Shown here: one piece after another, positions 34,754-42,775 of the stretch
How the letters are laid out: every line of letters begins with the position of its first letter
Position numbering within the stretch: the first letter of the stretch is position 1
Origin: Pirellulales bacterium
GTDB lineage: Bacteria; Planctomycetota; Planctomycetia; Pirellulales; JALHPA01
NCBI GenBank assembly: GCA_033762255.1
Contig: JANRLT010000010.1
Location: forward strand, 1-45,645
DNA: 45,645 bases
Direction: 5' to 3'
The notes under the pieces: model-generated
Databases searched by the model: none
Told to the model about the DNA's origin: nothing
What the model saw: the letters and a program-made list of their open reading frames with translations, nothing else
Made by a program: the position numbers and the translations under genes

Positions 34754-34926
34754 TCACACAACGTTGTTTATTTCATGAATGTTAAAAAATTAATAATTTG
34801 CCACAAAAATTCTAAACTTATCATACCTCCTTCTACCTTTTCCGCTGTGGCGGGCTCGCTTAGGCTCGACTACCACCTCTTGCCACCCCCCGCACCAGTC
34901 CCGTCCGGCGGACGGGACCTACCGCA
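34754..34926. other. Gap between LuxE-like gene and hicB
   Basis: AT-rich leader (ATGTTAAAAAATTAATAATT region) on the hicB side, and GTCCCGTCCGGCGGACGGGA (34898-34917) on the ligase side. The latter is an inverted repeat, GTCCG/CGGAC with CCCGTC/GACGGG, and is likely a terminator-like hairpin for the leftward ligase gene. Confidence 0.5.
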
Positions 34927-36057
34927 CTAATACACGCCCACGGTCGTGGCTTCGGCCAGTTCGTGGAATGGCCGGACGCCGCTGACGCCGTCCCAAGGGT
35001 ACTTTACATACGGCGGTTCGCGTTCCCCTTCGTCCCGTTCCATAAAGCCCGGCACGAAAAATTCCTTCGTCAAGGTGGTCAGCTTGACCCGTCCGGTCCC
35101 GCCATAGGGAACCACCGTGTGATAATCGCCAAATTCGACCACTTCGATGACCGCCCGCGGCTGCGGGGCATAGTAGCTGATCTTGTACCCTTCCTCCGGC
35201 GTCACGGGTCGCGAGGCCGCCAGGCCCATCAGCGTGTTCCCATAGGTCGGGGTCATGTACACATCTTCCAGGTATTCCTCGGTGACAAAGCGGGTCCATT
35301 GGGGGGTAAATTCCGTCCCGCCCGAAAAGATCCCCTTAATGCCGCAACTTTTGAGCGTCTTTCCTTTTTTCTCCAAAGCGTGCACGAGCGATTCTAACAG
35401 CTTGGGCGTGGTAAACATGCACTGCACGTCATGCCCAGCCTCCAGGATGGTGATCGCCTGATCGATGCAGTGCTGCTTGTACGCCTCGAGGTGTTCCATC
35501 CAACCTTTTTTGATCAGTTTGATCACCCAGCGGGGGTCCAGGTCGATGCAAAAGCAGATTCCCCCACGATGCTGCGCCAGATGTTCAATAGCCAGCCGCA
35601 GCCGCCGGGGACCGCTGGGGCCGAGCATGAGCCAGTTGGCCCCCGGAGGAAATTTATCATCCGGCAAGGTATCGCTAAACATCGAATAATCGATCCGAAA
35701 GTCCTCGTGGGCGATGCGGCTTTTTGGCACGCCGGTCGTGCCGCCGGTTTCAAAGACATAGATCGGCTTAGTGGCATAGGCCTGGGGGACCCAACGGCGG
35801 ACCGGCCCGCCGCGCAGCCATTCGTCCTGAAACTCGGGAAACTTTTTGAGGTCGTCCCAGCCTTTGACCTCGGTCAGGGGGTCGAATTTTAGCTCCCGCT
35901 TTTTTTCCAGCCAAAATGGGCAACCGGTGGAATCATGAAAGTGCCACTGGACCATTTCCACGGTTTGCGCGTCAAGTTTTGCGCGGGCGTCGCGGCACAG
36001 ACGTTCCATAGTGGCGGCATCGGCGCCGATATAAGGGGGAGTGGCGGTAGAGGGCAT
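34927..36057 (-). CDS. LuxE-like acyl-adenylating enzyme (PaaK-related)
   Basis: 376 residues. It carries the adenylate-forming P-loop YVFETGGTTGVPKS (100-113) and ligase-like later motifs (SGGTEFTPQWTR, VYMTPTYGNTLMG, YGGTGRVKLTTL). The chain ends soon after this at VPGFMERDEGE...TTVGVY, so it lacks the C-terminal lid with the catalytic Lys present in full-length phenylacetate-CoA ligases. That length and truncation resemble LuxE acyl-protein synthetases (about 370 residues). It probably activates a carboxylic acid as adenylate and hands the acyl group on, plausibly to the LuxC-like enzyme encoded downstream. No ribosome-binding site is visible. No luciferase genes are present, so bioluminescence is not implied. 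Confidence 0.8.
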   Translation of the reverse strand: MPSTATPPYIGADAATMERLCRDARAKLDAQTVEMVQWHFHDSTGCPFWLEKKRELKFDPLTEVKGWDDLKKFPEFQDEWLRGGPVRRWVPQAYATKPIYVFETGGTTGVPKSRIAHEDFRIDYSMFSDTLPDDKFPPGANWLMLGPSGPRRLRLAIEHLAQHRGGICFCIDLDPRWVIKLIKKGWMEHLEAYKQHCIDQAITILEAGHDVQCMFTTPKLLESLVHALEKKGKTLKSCGIKGIFSGGTEFTPQWTRFVTEEYLEDVYMTPTYGNTLMGLAASRPVTPEEGYKISYYAPQPRAVIEVVEFGDYHTVVPYGGTGRVKLTTLTKEFFVPGFMERDEGEREPPYVKYPWDGVSGVRPFHELAEATTVGVY

Positions 36058-36381
36058 GATAGGCGGGTGAAAGGTAAAGACGGAGGGGGGCGACCGGGGG
36101 CGGAGACGGAACGAGCCGCTGTTAGGTCGTGGTGGGGCAAAGCCCTCAAATTACCGCAAAAGGTGCGATAATTCAATCGGCGGGACTTACCCGAATTCTA
36201 GGCCGATGGCGGTTTTGAGCAAGTTGATGGGGAGAAGGTATAATAGGGGGGGGCAGCGGTGGGCGTTTTTGTGGCCAAGTTGCCGTCGGTGCGCGGTTAC
36301 GAATGTTTTAATGGTTGGATACAATTATATATATTTTGGAATTGAGCTGATCGAGGATTGTGTCTTTTTGAGAATATTCAA
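36058..36381. other. Divergent intergenic region
   Basis: Between the leftward LuxE-like gene and a rightward hypothetical gene. Other than the promoter candidate listed separately and an AT-rich stretch ACAATTATATATATTTTGG (about 36320-36338), nothing is recognised. None of the dispersed repeats occurs here. Confidence 0.5.
36215..36244 (+). promoter_or_regulatory. Possible sigma-70 promoter
   Basis: TTGAGC (36215-36220) and a perfect TATAAT (36239-36244) are 18 bp apart, facing the hypothetical gene at 36382. The implied leader is about 130 bases. Planctomycete promoters are poorly predicted by such matches, so this is only a candidate. Confidence 0.3.
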
Positions 36382-36753
36382 ATGCTCAAAAGCAATCGCG
36401 TTTGGGAACAAGAACTGGTGCTGTGGGAGGATCGGTTGCGAGCCGTGGACGCAATGCGGCAATTATGTGATGATTGGGACGGACAAGCCGCGCAGGCGCC
36501 TGGTGAAGCTGTTGTCAGTTTGACCCTGGCCACCCTGCAAGAGCTAATCACGAATCTTTATCCTGCGCCGACCATCGTGTCCGCCGGGGTAAATGGGACG
36601 ATAGTTTGCGAGTGGAACATGGCTGAATCAACTATCGAGCTGGAGATTGAGACCGATCTACGGAGGGAATGCATCATTATCAACAAGTTATCTAATACAG
36701 TAACTCAATTGCCGATGGAAACGCTATTGCGCGGCGAATTTGATTATGATTAA
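36382..36753 (+). CDS. Hypothetical protein, WDG-type
   Basis: 123 residues from ATG; a TTG eight codons earlier is also possible. Visible pattern: a helical N-terminus (LWEDRLRAVDAMRQLCDDWDGQ), then LATLQELITNLYP, then beta strands PTIVSAGVNGTIVCEWNMAE and TIELEIETDLRRECII. The order DDWDGQGA-like turn, helix, and strands with dG-x-i-x-leW is shared by short uncharacterised proteins found next to partner genes in several phyla (from memory). No signal or membrane segment. Base composition is more AT-rich than the window average. It probably forms a unit with the next gene, 69 bases downstream. Confidence 0.72.
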   Translation: MLKSNRVWEQELVLWEDRLRAVDAMRQLCDDWDGQAAQAPGEAVVSLTLATLQELITNLYPAPTIVSAGVNGTIVCEWNMAESTIELEIETDLRRECIIINKLSNTVTQLPMETLLRGEFDYD

Positions 36754-36822
36754 TTAGACTAGTCGAAAATCTTCATGTAACAGGAAGTCGAGCCGATTAC
36801 GGCGGAGGAATGGTTACTGCGA

Positions 36823-37194
36823 ATGTTTCATAGGGACCGCTTTGATGGACAAACGCTTTCCCGCAGTACTTTTGAACCGCGCGATCGTAAATCCCGCCAA
36901 CCTGATGTTCGCGGGATCAGTCTTTACCGTGAAACCTGTCTCACGGATCGGTCGCTGATTCTTACTTTGCTGCGTCCGGAACAACAACTCTTGCATGGTA
37001 TCGCTCGAATCCCTGTATTTCGTGTCTTGGAATTGGGATTAATCGTACAATCCGATCCCATTTACGAATTGCCAGGTCATGTCGTCATTCCGGAATTGCA
37101 CTCCGACAGCAAGAAAGACCCGCGTTATAAAATATGGTTGCGAAAATTAGCGGATTTGTCGGGTTGCGAAATTGTCCACCACCCACAAAGTTAA
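36823..37194 (+). CDS. Hypothetical protein with uncertain N-terminus
   Basis: 123 residues from the first ATG. In-frame codons just upstream (36781-36822) read QEVEPITAEEWLLR and look like the true family N-terminus (an acidic ITAEE-W-LLR start before a DG and FEPRDRK segment), but no standard start codon exists between the stop at 36778 and this ATG. A GGCGGAGGAA sequence lies about 15 bases before the ATG. The body reads FEPRDRKSRQPDVRGISLYR, RVLELGLIVQSDP and LPGHVVIPELHSD; it resembles short planctomycete and cyanobacterial proteins of unknown function paired with a WDG-type protein, as here. Possible N-terminal loss or a rare start codon. Confidence 0.65.
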   Translation: MFHRDRFDGQTLSRSTFEPRDRKSRQPDVRGISLYRETCLTDRSLILTLLRPEQQLLHGIARIPVFRVLELGLIVQSDPIYELPGHVVIPELHSDSKKDPRYKIWLRKLADLSGCEIVHHPQS

Positions 37195-37204
37195 GAGTTA
37201 AGAT

Positions 37205-37759
37205 ATGCTAGAAGTTGCCTACAAAAATATAAACGCCGCGCCCCTTTTTCAGTCCTTTTACGCACGTCCCGCGCTCACCGTCGCGCGGGAGCTGATTGGC
37301 AAATGTCTCATCCGGGCGCACGCGGACGGCACGCACACCTGCTGGCCCATCACCGAAGTCGAGGCCTACACCGGCGCGCAAGATCTAGCCTGCCACGGCC
37401 GCATGGGCCGGACGCAGCGCAACGCTGTCATGTTCGGCCCGGCGGGGCATTGGTATCTGTATTTTATTTACGGCATCCACTGGATGCTCAACATTGTCAC
37501 CGACCAACCAGAGATTCCCGCGGCGGTCCTCATTCGCGGGGCTGGCCCCGCCGATGGCCCGGGCAAACTGACCCGCGCCTTGGGCCTAGACCGCGAATTG
37601 AACGGCCTGGCCGCGACGCCCCATGCGGGTCTGTGGATCGCGGAGTGTGGCGTGCGTGTGCCGCGACGACAGGTGCGCCGCACGCCCCGCATCGGCGTCG
37701 ATTACGCGGGAGATTGGGCCAAAAAACCGTACCGCTGGGTGTGGGACGCGCGTAATTAA
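37205..37759 (+). CDS. mpg: 3-methyladenine DNA glycosylase (AAG/MPG family)
   Basis: 184 residues. Base-excision repair enzyme that removes alkylated purines. The family's catalytic region is complete: FYARPALTVARELIGKCLI (19-37), WPITEVEAYTG with catalytic Glu53, DLACHGRMGRTQRNAVMFG (60-78), YLYFIYGIHWMLNIV (84-98), AVLIRGAGP and GPGKLTRALGL. Length is at the short end of the family. The start lies 10 bases after the stop of the hypothetical gene before it, so they may be cotranscribed. It converges with the GTPase gene that follows. Confidence 0.95.
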   Translation: MLEVAYKNINAAPLFQSFYARPALTVARELIGKCLIRAHADGTHTCWPITEVEAYTGAQDLACHGRMGRTQRNAVMFGPAGHWYLYFIYGIHWMLNIVTDQPEIPAAVLIRGAGPADGPGKLTRALGLDRELNGLAATPHAGLWIAECGVRVPRRQVRRTPRIGVDYAGDWAKKPYRWVWDARN

Positions 37760-37879
37760 AAATGAAATTTAACAATGAAGTCATACCTACCATCTGTGCA
37801 TACTCGATTTCGATAATTCTTATAACAGGCACGCAAATCAAATCCCATACTTCAAAAACCAAATCCACCGTTTTCGCGG

Positions 37880-39769
37880 TTACAACAACTCCGCGCGGAG
37901 GCGGCTTAGGCTGCCGTCTGCTTCCGGGGGAGCCAGTTCCTTGCGCCACGCTTGCAACCGCGCTGTCAATGCTTCCAGATTTTGCCGCTGCTTGGCCAGT
38001 CCGTCGATTTCGGTCTGTAAGTCGCCAAACAGCGTGTCGACCGCTGAACGTGGAGTAAACTCATTCAGCGCGGATTGCGCGTCCCTTTGCCAGCCAACCA
38101 GCACCAACTGTCCCAACACTGTCCGCCACAACCAGCCCCACAGTAACACCCATAACGCTCCCTGGGCCAAGACTTCCAGGCTGGCAGGTTCTCCCCCTAA
38201 CCACAAATAGTGGTAAAAAAAGTTGTGGCCCACGCGTGCCAAAAGCGCGGCTGGCAGGGATAAAAACAGCGCTTCGAACAAAAATTGCCAAGCCCAAGAG
38301 GTTTGCCGCGCGACCCGTAGGCCCACTTGGCGGTCGATGGAGCTAGCCAGGTTTGCCTCGGTTTTATGGACCAGTTGCTCTAACCTCGCGGTTCGTTGAG
38401 CATCGCGCGCCGCGGATGGGAGAGGCGCGTTTTCAGCGATGGGCAATCGAGCTTCCGTGGCCAAGCCCCGGACGATTGATTCGGTTTGGGCGAGTTCCCC
38501 AGCCCCCCAGCCTAGTTCGGCGGCATCGAGGTTGGTTAAGGTCAAGTCAGGCGTGCGCAAGGCTGCGGAAAGGGCCTGACCGGCGCTCAGGCCGCCCGCG
38601 ACGACCAACCCGCCCAAACCCCGCGCGCGTAAAAACGGGGCCCAGCGGAGCCAACTCCACAGGTTGCTGGTCAAACGCAAAAACACACCAAAAGGCCCGG
38701 CCCCCCACCGCGCGGCCACATCCCCCAGCAGCCGCGTGCGCCAGGCGGATCGTTCCGCCAGCAGTCGCTGCCGCAACTGGTTTTGCGCCAGTTGCGTCAA
38801 GCGGGTCGCTTCTTCACCGATGGCTTGTTGAACCGGCGTGACACTCGCCCAGGCGATATTCCAGGTATGCGTCGCTCGCTGCGCGTACTGGCACCATAAA
38901 TCGAGGGCGTTGGTCCGGCGAATGCGCTCCCGTCCCCGGGCAGAGAGTTCCCCTTCTAGGATCGCGCGCAGTTCGGAGAATTCAGCGGGTTGTGGCAACC
39001 GCTGTTGATGTTGGTCGAGGGCCGCCTGGCTATCCAGCCGGAGAATCTTGGCCACGGTCAGGCCGGCTCCCTCTAAGACGCGTTGCCAGTCGGCGCGAAT
39101 GTCCGGGTCGTAGGCGGCATGCGTCTGGATAAAGATAATGGCCCGCCCCGGGGCGAATCGCCGCAGTTCCTCATAGACGGCCAAGGTCTTGTATTTTTGC
39201 GCGGTTCCCAGGCAAATGAGCACGTCGCAAACGGGTAATATTTTTTGCAACACGTCGCGATTCACATTGGTCACTGTTTCTTGCGCGGCGGTTTCCGGGG
39301 GATTCGCCGATAAGTGCCCCTCGTTGAGGAGGCCAGGGTGGAGATGCCGGGGCTGCGTGTCGGGGTCGGGGCAATCGATGAGGATCAGATTTTCTAAAAA
39401 TGGCAAAGGCCGCGCTACCAGTCGGGCGTCCCAATCGGCCAGCGGCAAAAAAGCCGGGTCGCTCCGGGGATGATGGATGACAATGGGCTGTCGCGTGGTG
39501 GGTCGCTCCTTATCGCTGGCGGTGGTCACGGTTTCTCCCACCAGCGCGTTGACCAACGTGCTTTTGCCGGTGCCGGTTCCCCCCAGCACGCCCACGACCA
39601 GCACGCGGTCGAGCGTCTCGCCTAACTCGCGTAGGCGGGGTTCCAGCCGCTGCCAAAGGGGGCGCAGATCGCGGATCGGCTGCCAGGGAGGGACTCCCGC
39701 CTGCCACGCCCGCCAGTCGGCCAGTTGCGCGTCCCATTGGGCCAGGTCGAGTTGTTCTTGGAGGGGCAT
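37880..39769 (-). CDS. Dynamin-like membrane GTPase, second of a pair
   Basis: 629 residues. P-loop VLGGTGTGKSTLVNAL (61-76), switch-I Thr in RPTTRQP (about 91), and G3 LIDCPDPDTQ (131-139). The G4 position reads IIFIQTHAAYD rather than NKxD, so base specificity may be relaxed. A long helical middle (about 270-480) with LTQLAQNQLRQRLLAERS is followed by hydrophobic helices near 480-560 (FLFEALFLSLPAALLA, GALWVLLWGWLWRTVLGQLV), then a coiled end (LQTEIDGLAKQRQNLEAL). This G-domain, stalk, membrane hairpin, stalk order is that of bacterial dynamin-like proteins, which often occur as adjacent pairs. It converges with mpg. A role in membrane remodelling is inferred. Confidence 0.82.
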   Translation of the reverse strand: MPLQEQLDLAQWDAQLADWRAWQAGVPPWQPIRDLRPLWQRLEPRLRELGETLDRVLVVGVLGGTGTGKSTLVNALVGETVTTASDKERPTTRQPIVIHHPRSDPAFLPLADWDARLVARPLPFLENLILIDCPDPDTQPRHLHPGLLNEGHLSANPPETAAQETVTNVNRDVLQKILPVCDVLICLGTAQKYKTLAVYEELRRFAPGRAIIFIQTHAAYDPDIRADWQRVLEGAGLTVAKILRLDSQAALDQHQQRLPQPAEFSELRAILEGELSARGRERIRRTNALDLWCQYAQRATHTWNIAWASVTPVQQAIGEEATRLTQLAQNQLRQRLLAERSAWRTRLLGDVAARWGAGPFGVFLRLTSNLWSWLRWAPFLRARGLGGLVVAGGLSAGQALSAALRTPDLTLTNLDAAELGWGAGELAQTESIVRGLATEARLPIAENAPLPSAARDAQRTARLEQLVHKTEANLASSIDRQVGLRVARQTSWAWQFLFEALFLSLPAALLARVGHNFFYHYLWLGGEPASLEVLAQGALWVLLWGWLWRTVLGQLVLVGWQRDAQSALNEFTPRSAVDTLFGDLQTEIDGLAKQRQNLEALTARLQAWRKELAPPEADGSLSRLRAELL

Positions 39770-39841
39770 GCGTGGGAGGATTGAGTTTGGAGTTGAGAGG
39801 ATGGAGATGAGAATTGGTAAATTTGCAATTGCAGGTCGTCT
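39770..39841. repeat. TTTGGAG-type repeat between the two GTPases
   Basis: GAGTTTGGAGTTGAGAGG and GGAGATGAGAATTGG words (about 39782-39816) belong to the TTTGGAG family. TTTAATTAGTAATG and TTTGTAATTAATCC words just beyond hold the stop of the right-hand gene. The gap is short, so the two GTPase genes are probably one transcript. Confidence 0.75.
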
Positions 39842-41638
39842 TTAATTAGTAATGTGTACTTGGTCATTTGTAATTAATCCCTGCACCGTTTTCCATGCGG
39901 CGCTATTGGTCAATTCCGCGGCGGCATGCAAATCCAAGAGTGCCTCCCCCAGGACCAGGTCGTGCAGCAGGTTGGCCAGCAGTTCACCCCGTTCGGCATA
40001 AAATCGATTAAAAAGCTGGGCCAGCAAGTGTTGCACCGGCACCATGGCTCCGGCAAATAGCCCCTCTCCCGTGACGGCGGTCGCGGTTCCCACGACCAAA
40101 TCCCCGGTCACATTGATCAAGTGTCCCCCCGCCAAATCAACCAGATGCGCCCCCATCAGGCCCAGGCCGATCGTCACCACCGGCCGGACAATCGCCGTGC
40201 CAAACAGCGACCAGGTGATGCCCCGCAAAACCCCCGGATGCGTCTGGCCAAATTGATCCAGTTGTTCCCGCACATAGCGGCGGTATCCGTCGCTAAGTAG
40301 CGGCAGTTGGGCGTGGCGGCGGCGCAGTTCCTCAAACACGCGGCGGCGGTCCTCGGGTGGAGCCGATTTTGTCAGGGTCTCGCGAATGATAGCGTTACCG
40401 CCGCGACGCAGCGTGCCCAAGCGGTCTAAAAACTCCTCGAGCGCCTGCTGCAGGGCGTGCCATTCGGCTTCTTGATAGCGGACGACTTCCTCCGCGGCCG
40501 CCGGGGTAAACCATTGGGTCACCAACCCGCTCACTTGGCTGTAAAAGCCATTCACCCAACGATCAAAGGCCGAGCGATGCCGCGCGAGCCAGGTCCAAAT
40601 TTCGTCCCAGACGGCGCGGCGGGGGAGTTGGGGCAAGTTATCCATCCGCACGCGCAAGTCCCGCGCAAGTAGTTCGTATGCCGTGGCGTGTTCGCGGCTT
40701 TCCCGATGGCAGGCGGCCAGCCAGGCGGGCAGACCCCGCGTGGGATGGAGCACCTCTCGCAGGCTCCCCGCCAGGGCTTGTTGTTTAAGCGGGCCAAACT
40801 GCAATTCCGCCAAATCGCGCTGGGGAGTGGTGGCTCCGGGGGTCAAAGGAAAAAATTCCAGCGACAGCGATTCGGCCTGGTCGGGATTCCACGGTGCGGC
40901 GTATGCGGCCCGCAGGCGCACGCCGGTCTGTTGGACAAAAGTTTGCAACCAACCCGCGCAATGTGGTTCTTGCCGCGGCCAATGGACCATGTTGATGATC
41001 GCCAAGACGGTTTTATCCGCGCGGGCGGCGGCGGCAAAAAAGTCCCGGACGACCGCATCGTTGTATTTTTGCTGTGTCAAAACCGCTATCAACACATCCG
41101 CTGCGTGGCGGACCAGCTCGGCCCGTTGGTGATTTTGTGATAACACCCCATCCACGTCCGGCGTGTCCAATACCACCAGGCTTTCCGGTTGGCGGCCGGT
41201 GGGATCGGCCCGCCAAAGTAGCAAGTTGTCCGACCCGTCGGCCAAGGCTTCTTCGGCATGCTTCCACACGCGCAGTTCAAAATCTGGAAATACGACCGCC
41301 AGATCATGTTGTTGCGCAAAGTCCCGCGGCACCGAGCAAACTGGATGTTTGGTCTGGGTGGCCAGATGATGCGACTGGCTGACCGCATGCCCCGCCAAGT
41401 GGTTAAAGATCACACTTTTGCCGGTGTTGGTGCCCCCACAGACCGCCGCAATAAGATAAGGGGCCGCCGTGACCTGGGGGAGCAGCTTGCTAAAGAGCGC
41501 TCCCCGCCATTCGGCCTGATCCGCCAGGGAATCACCCGCAAACGCCGGCCATCCCGCAATTTGCTCATCCAGCCGCTTTACCCCCTCCGCCAGTTGGCGA
41601 ATCTGGTCAGCCCAGTGGTGATAGGCGGCGTCGGACAT
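39842..41638 (-). CDS. Dynamin-like membrane GTPase, first of a pair
   Basis: 598 residues from the ATG in MSDAAYHHWADQ; a TTG two codons earlier is in frame. P-loop VCGGTNTGKSVIFNHL (66-81), switch-I Thr in HLATQTKHP, G3 VVLDTPDVDG (155-164) and a degenerate G4 (LAIINMVHWP) are seen. A helical middle follows (WHALQQALEEFLDRLGTLR), then a hydrophobic Gly-rich region near residues 460-525 (ITWSLFGTAIVRPVVTIGLG, VGTATAVTGEGLFAGAMV) likely to enter membrane. The last residues (ITNDQVHITN) are encoded by a TTTGTAATTA/TAATTAG word, so a repeat seems to supply the C-terminus. It is upstream of, and unlike in sequence to, the second GTPase; a heteromeric pair is plausible. Confidence 0.82.
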   Translation of the reverse strand: MSDAAYHHWADQIRQLAEGVKRLDEQIAGWPAFAGDSLADQAEWRGALFSKLLPQVTAAPYLIAAVCGGTNTGKSVIFNHLAGHAVSQSHHLATQTKHPVCSVPRDFAQQHDLAVVFPDFELRVWKHAEEALADGSDNLLLWRADPTGRQPESLVVLDTPDVDGVLSQNHQRAELVRHAADVLIAVLTQQKYNDAVVRDFFAAAARADKTVLAIINMVHWPRQEPHCAGWLQTFVQQTGVRLRAAYAAPWNPDQAESLSLEFFPLTPGATTPQRDLAELQFGPLKQQALAGSLREVLHPTRGLPAWLAACHRESREHATAYELLARDLRVRMDNLPQLPRRAVWDEIWTWLARHRSAFDRWVNGFYSQVSGLVTQWFTPAAAEEVVRYQEAEWHALQQALEEFLDRLGTLRRGGNAIIRETLTKSAPPEDRRRVFEELRRRHAQLPLLSDGYRRYVREQLDQFGQTHPGVLRGITWSLFGTAIVRPVVTIGLGLMGAHLVDLAGGHLINVTGDLVVGTATAVTGEGLFAGAMVPVQHLLAQLFNRFYAERGELLANLLHDLVLGEALLDLHAAAELTNSAAWKTVQGLITNDQVHITN

Positions 41639-41644
41639 GGGCAA

Positions 41645-41919
41645 GCAGGGTAAAAGCTGAAGGGAAACTATGAAATGGGCAAGACAATAATATGGAGGAT
41701 TCTTTGTACGAGAAACCGTGAAAATATTAATAAAGGACGATGCCGCCGAGATTTTCCCTTATTCTGGTTAATAGGCAAAATCTTGCTGATGAATACTCTA
41801 CCAGGTTGAAATTATCAGAGTTTATTGTAGATAGCCGCTCTAATTTATGAAAATATCTGGATTTTACCCGGGTTGGCCGTAATTTACTTTGATCACTCAA
41901 TATCTACCACAGTCAGGGT
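41645..41919. other. AT-rich intergenic gap
   Basis: Between two minus-strand genes. AT-rich, with no dispersed repeat family, strong hairpin or gene visible. It presumably carries the GTPase-pair promoter on the minus strand, but none can be pinned down. Confidence 0.4.
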
Positions 41920-42456
41920 TCACCGTTCGCGGGTGGCTTCGCGCCAGGCGACGTAGGACATCCACAAAAAAGATGTCAAGATAAACGTTAAAATCCCTCC
42001 AATGACCGCCGCGCTAGCGCAGCCGAGGATCCAGCCGCTGAAACTCCCTTGGGACCAATCCCACAACAGCCAGCCCCCCAAGGTACCCCCCGCCAGAGTC
42101 CCCGCTCCGGCCCCCCAGGCAATCCCCAAATGAGGCGTCGAACGAACGGAGAGCCGCTCGGGCGGACGAATTTGGTACGTCTGCAACAATCTTCCCGGAG
42201 CATCCGGGCGTTGCAGGGGAACGGCGTGCGCAGGGGGTAATTCCCGTCGCTGTAATTCTGAATGATCGCGTAAATGCACGCCCAGGCCATTCCCCGCAAC
42301 ATGCGCCGCGATCAGGCTGGCCACTAGGCCCACCATGGCTAACGGGAGCGAAAACGGGGACTGCACAATTGCCAAAATCGCGGCAAATCCGGCAAATACC
42401 AAAAGCACCGTAGAGATGCTAAATTGCCAGCGGGGAGGAGGGGGAGCGTTATCCAT
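41920..42456 (-). CDS. Hypothetical membrane protein, four helices
   Basis: 178 residues from ATG before DNAPPPPRWQFSISTVLL; upstream in-frame codons lack membrane or family character. The RWQFSISTVLLVFAGFAAIL start is typical of many planctomycete membrane proteins whose first helix follows an R-F-S-I/L-x-T-L-L motif. Further helices: LPLAMVGLVASLIAAHVAG, GIAWGAGAGTLAGGTLGGWLL and GCASAAVIGGILTFILTSFL. A basic, Pro/Arg-rich loop separates the helix pairs. Function is unknown. Confidence 0.75.
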   Translation of the reverse strand: MDNAPPPPRWQFSISTVLLVFAGFAAILAIVQSPFSLPLAMVGLVASLIAAHVAGNGLGVHLRDHSELQRRELPPAHAVPLQRPDAPGRLLQTYQIRPPERLSVRSTPHLGIAWGAGAGTLAGGTLGGWLLWDWSQGSFSGWILGCASAAVIGGILTFILTSFLWMSYVAWREATRER

Positions 42457-42775
42457 AACTTCTATTCTAGCCGCGATCTCCCATTGTGACAGAATAGGTC
42501 TAACACAGCAAAAATTGGGCAAGCTTTCTTAGGAATTGCCTACGTAACGACACTTGGGCGGCAGGCCCGCTGGACCGTCCAGAAAAAAATCGACCAGCCT
42601 CGCACCACTGCGCCAAATACGTGTATGTTTTTTTAACTATCCTGCCAAATTTTTATGCAGTTGTCCAATTTTACCCCGCTGTGGCTAGGAAACTGCTACC
42701 TTTTTTGGCTAAAACTATGGTTGCTAGCCAACTCTGGCTAATGCTGATTTTCGGGTCCAGAATCAAAAAACAACA
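42457..42775. other. Divergent intergenic region before zwf
   Basis: Separates the leftward membrane-protein gene from zwf. A GC-rich inverted stretch GGGCGGCAGGCCCGC (about 42556-42570) and T-runs at 42630 and 42702 are seen. No clear promoter, repeat or gene; no ribosome-binding site before zwf. Confidence 0.4.

Noticed and set aside
34927-36057. Bioluminescence operon
   Set aside because: LuxE- and LuxC-like enzymes are present, but no luxA, luxB or luxD gene; the pair fits a general acid-reducing role better.
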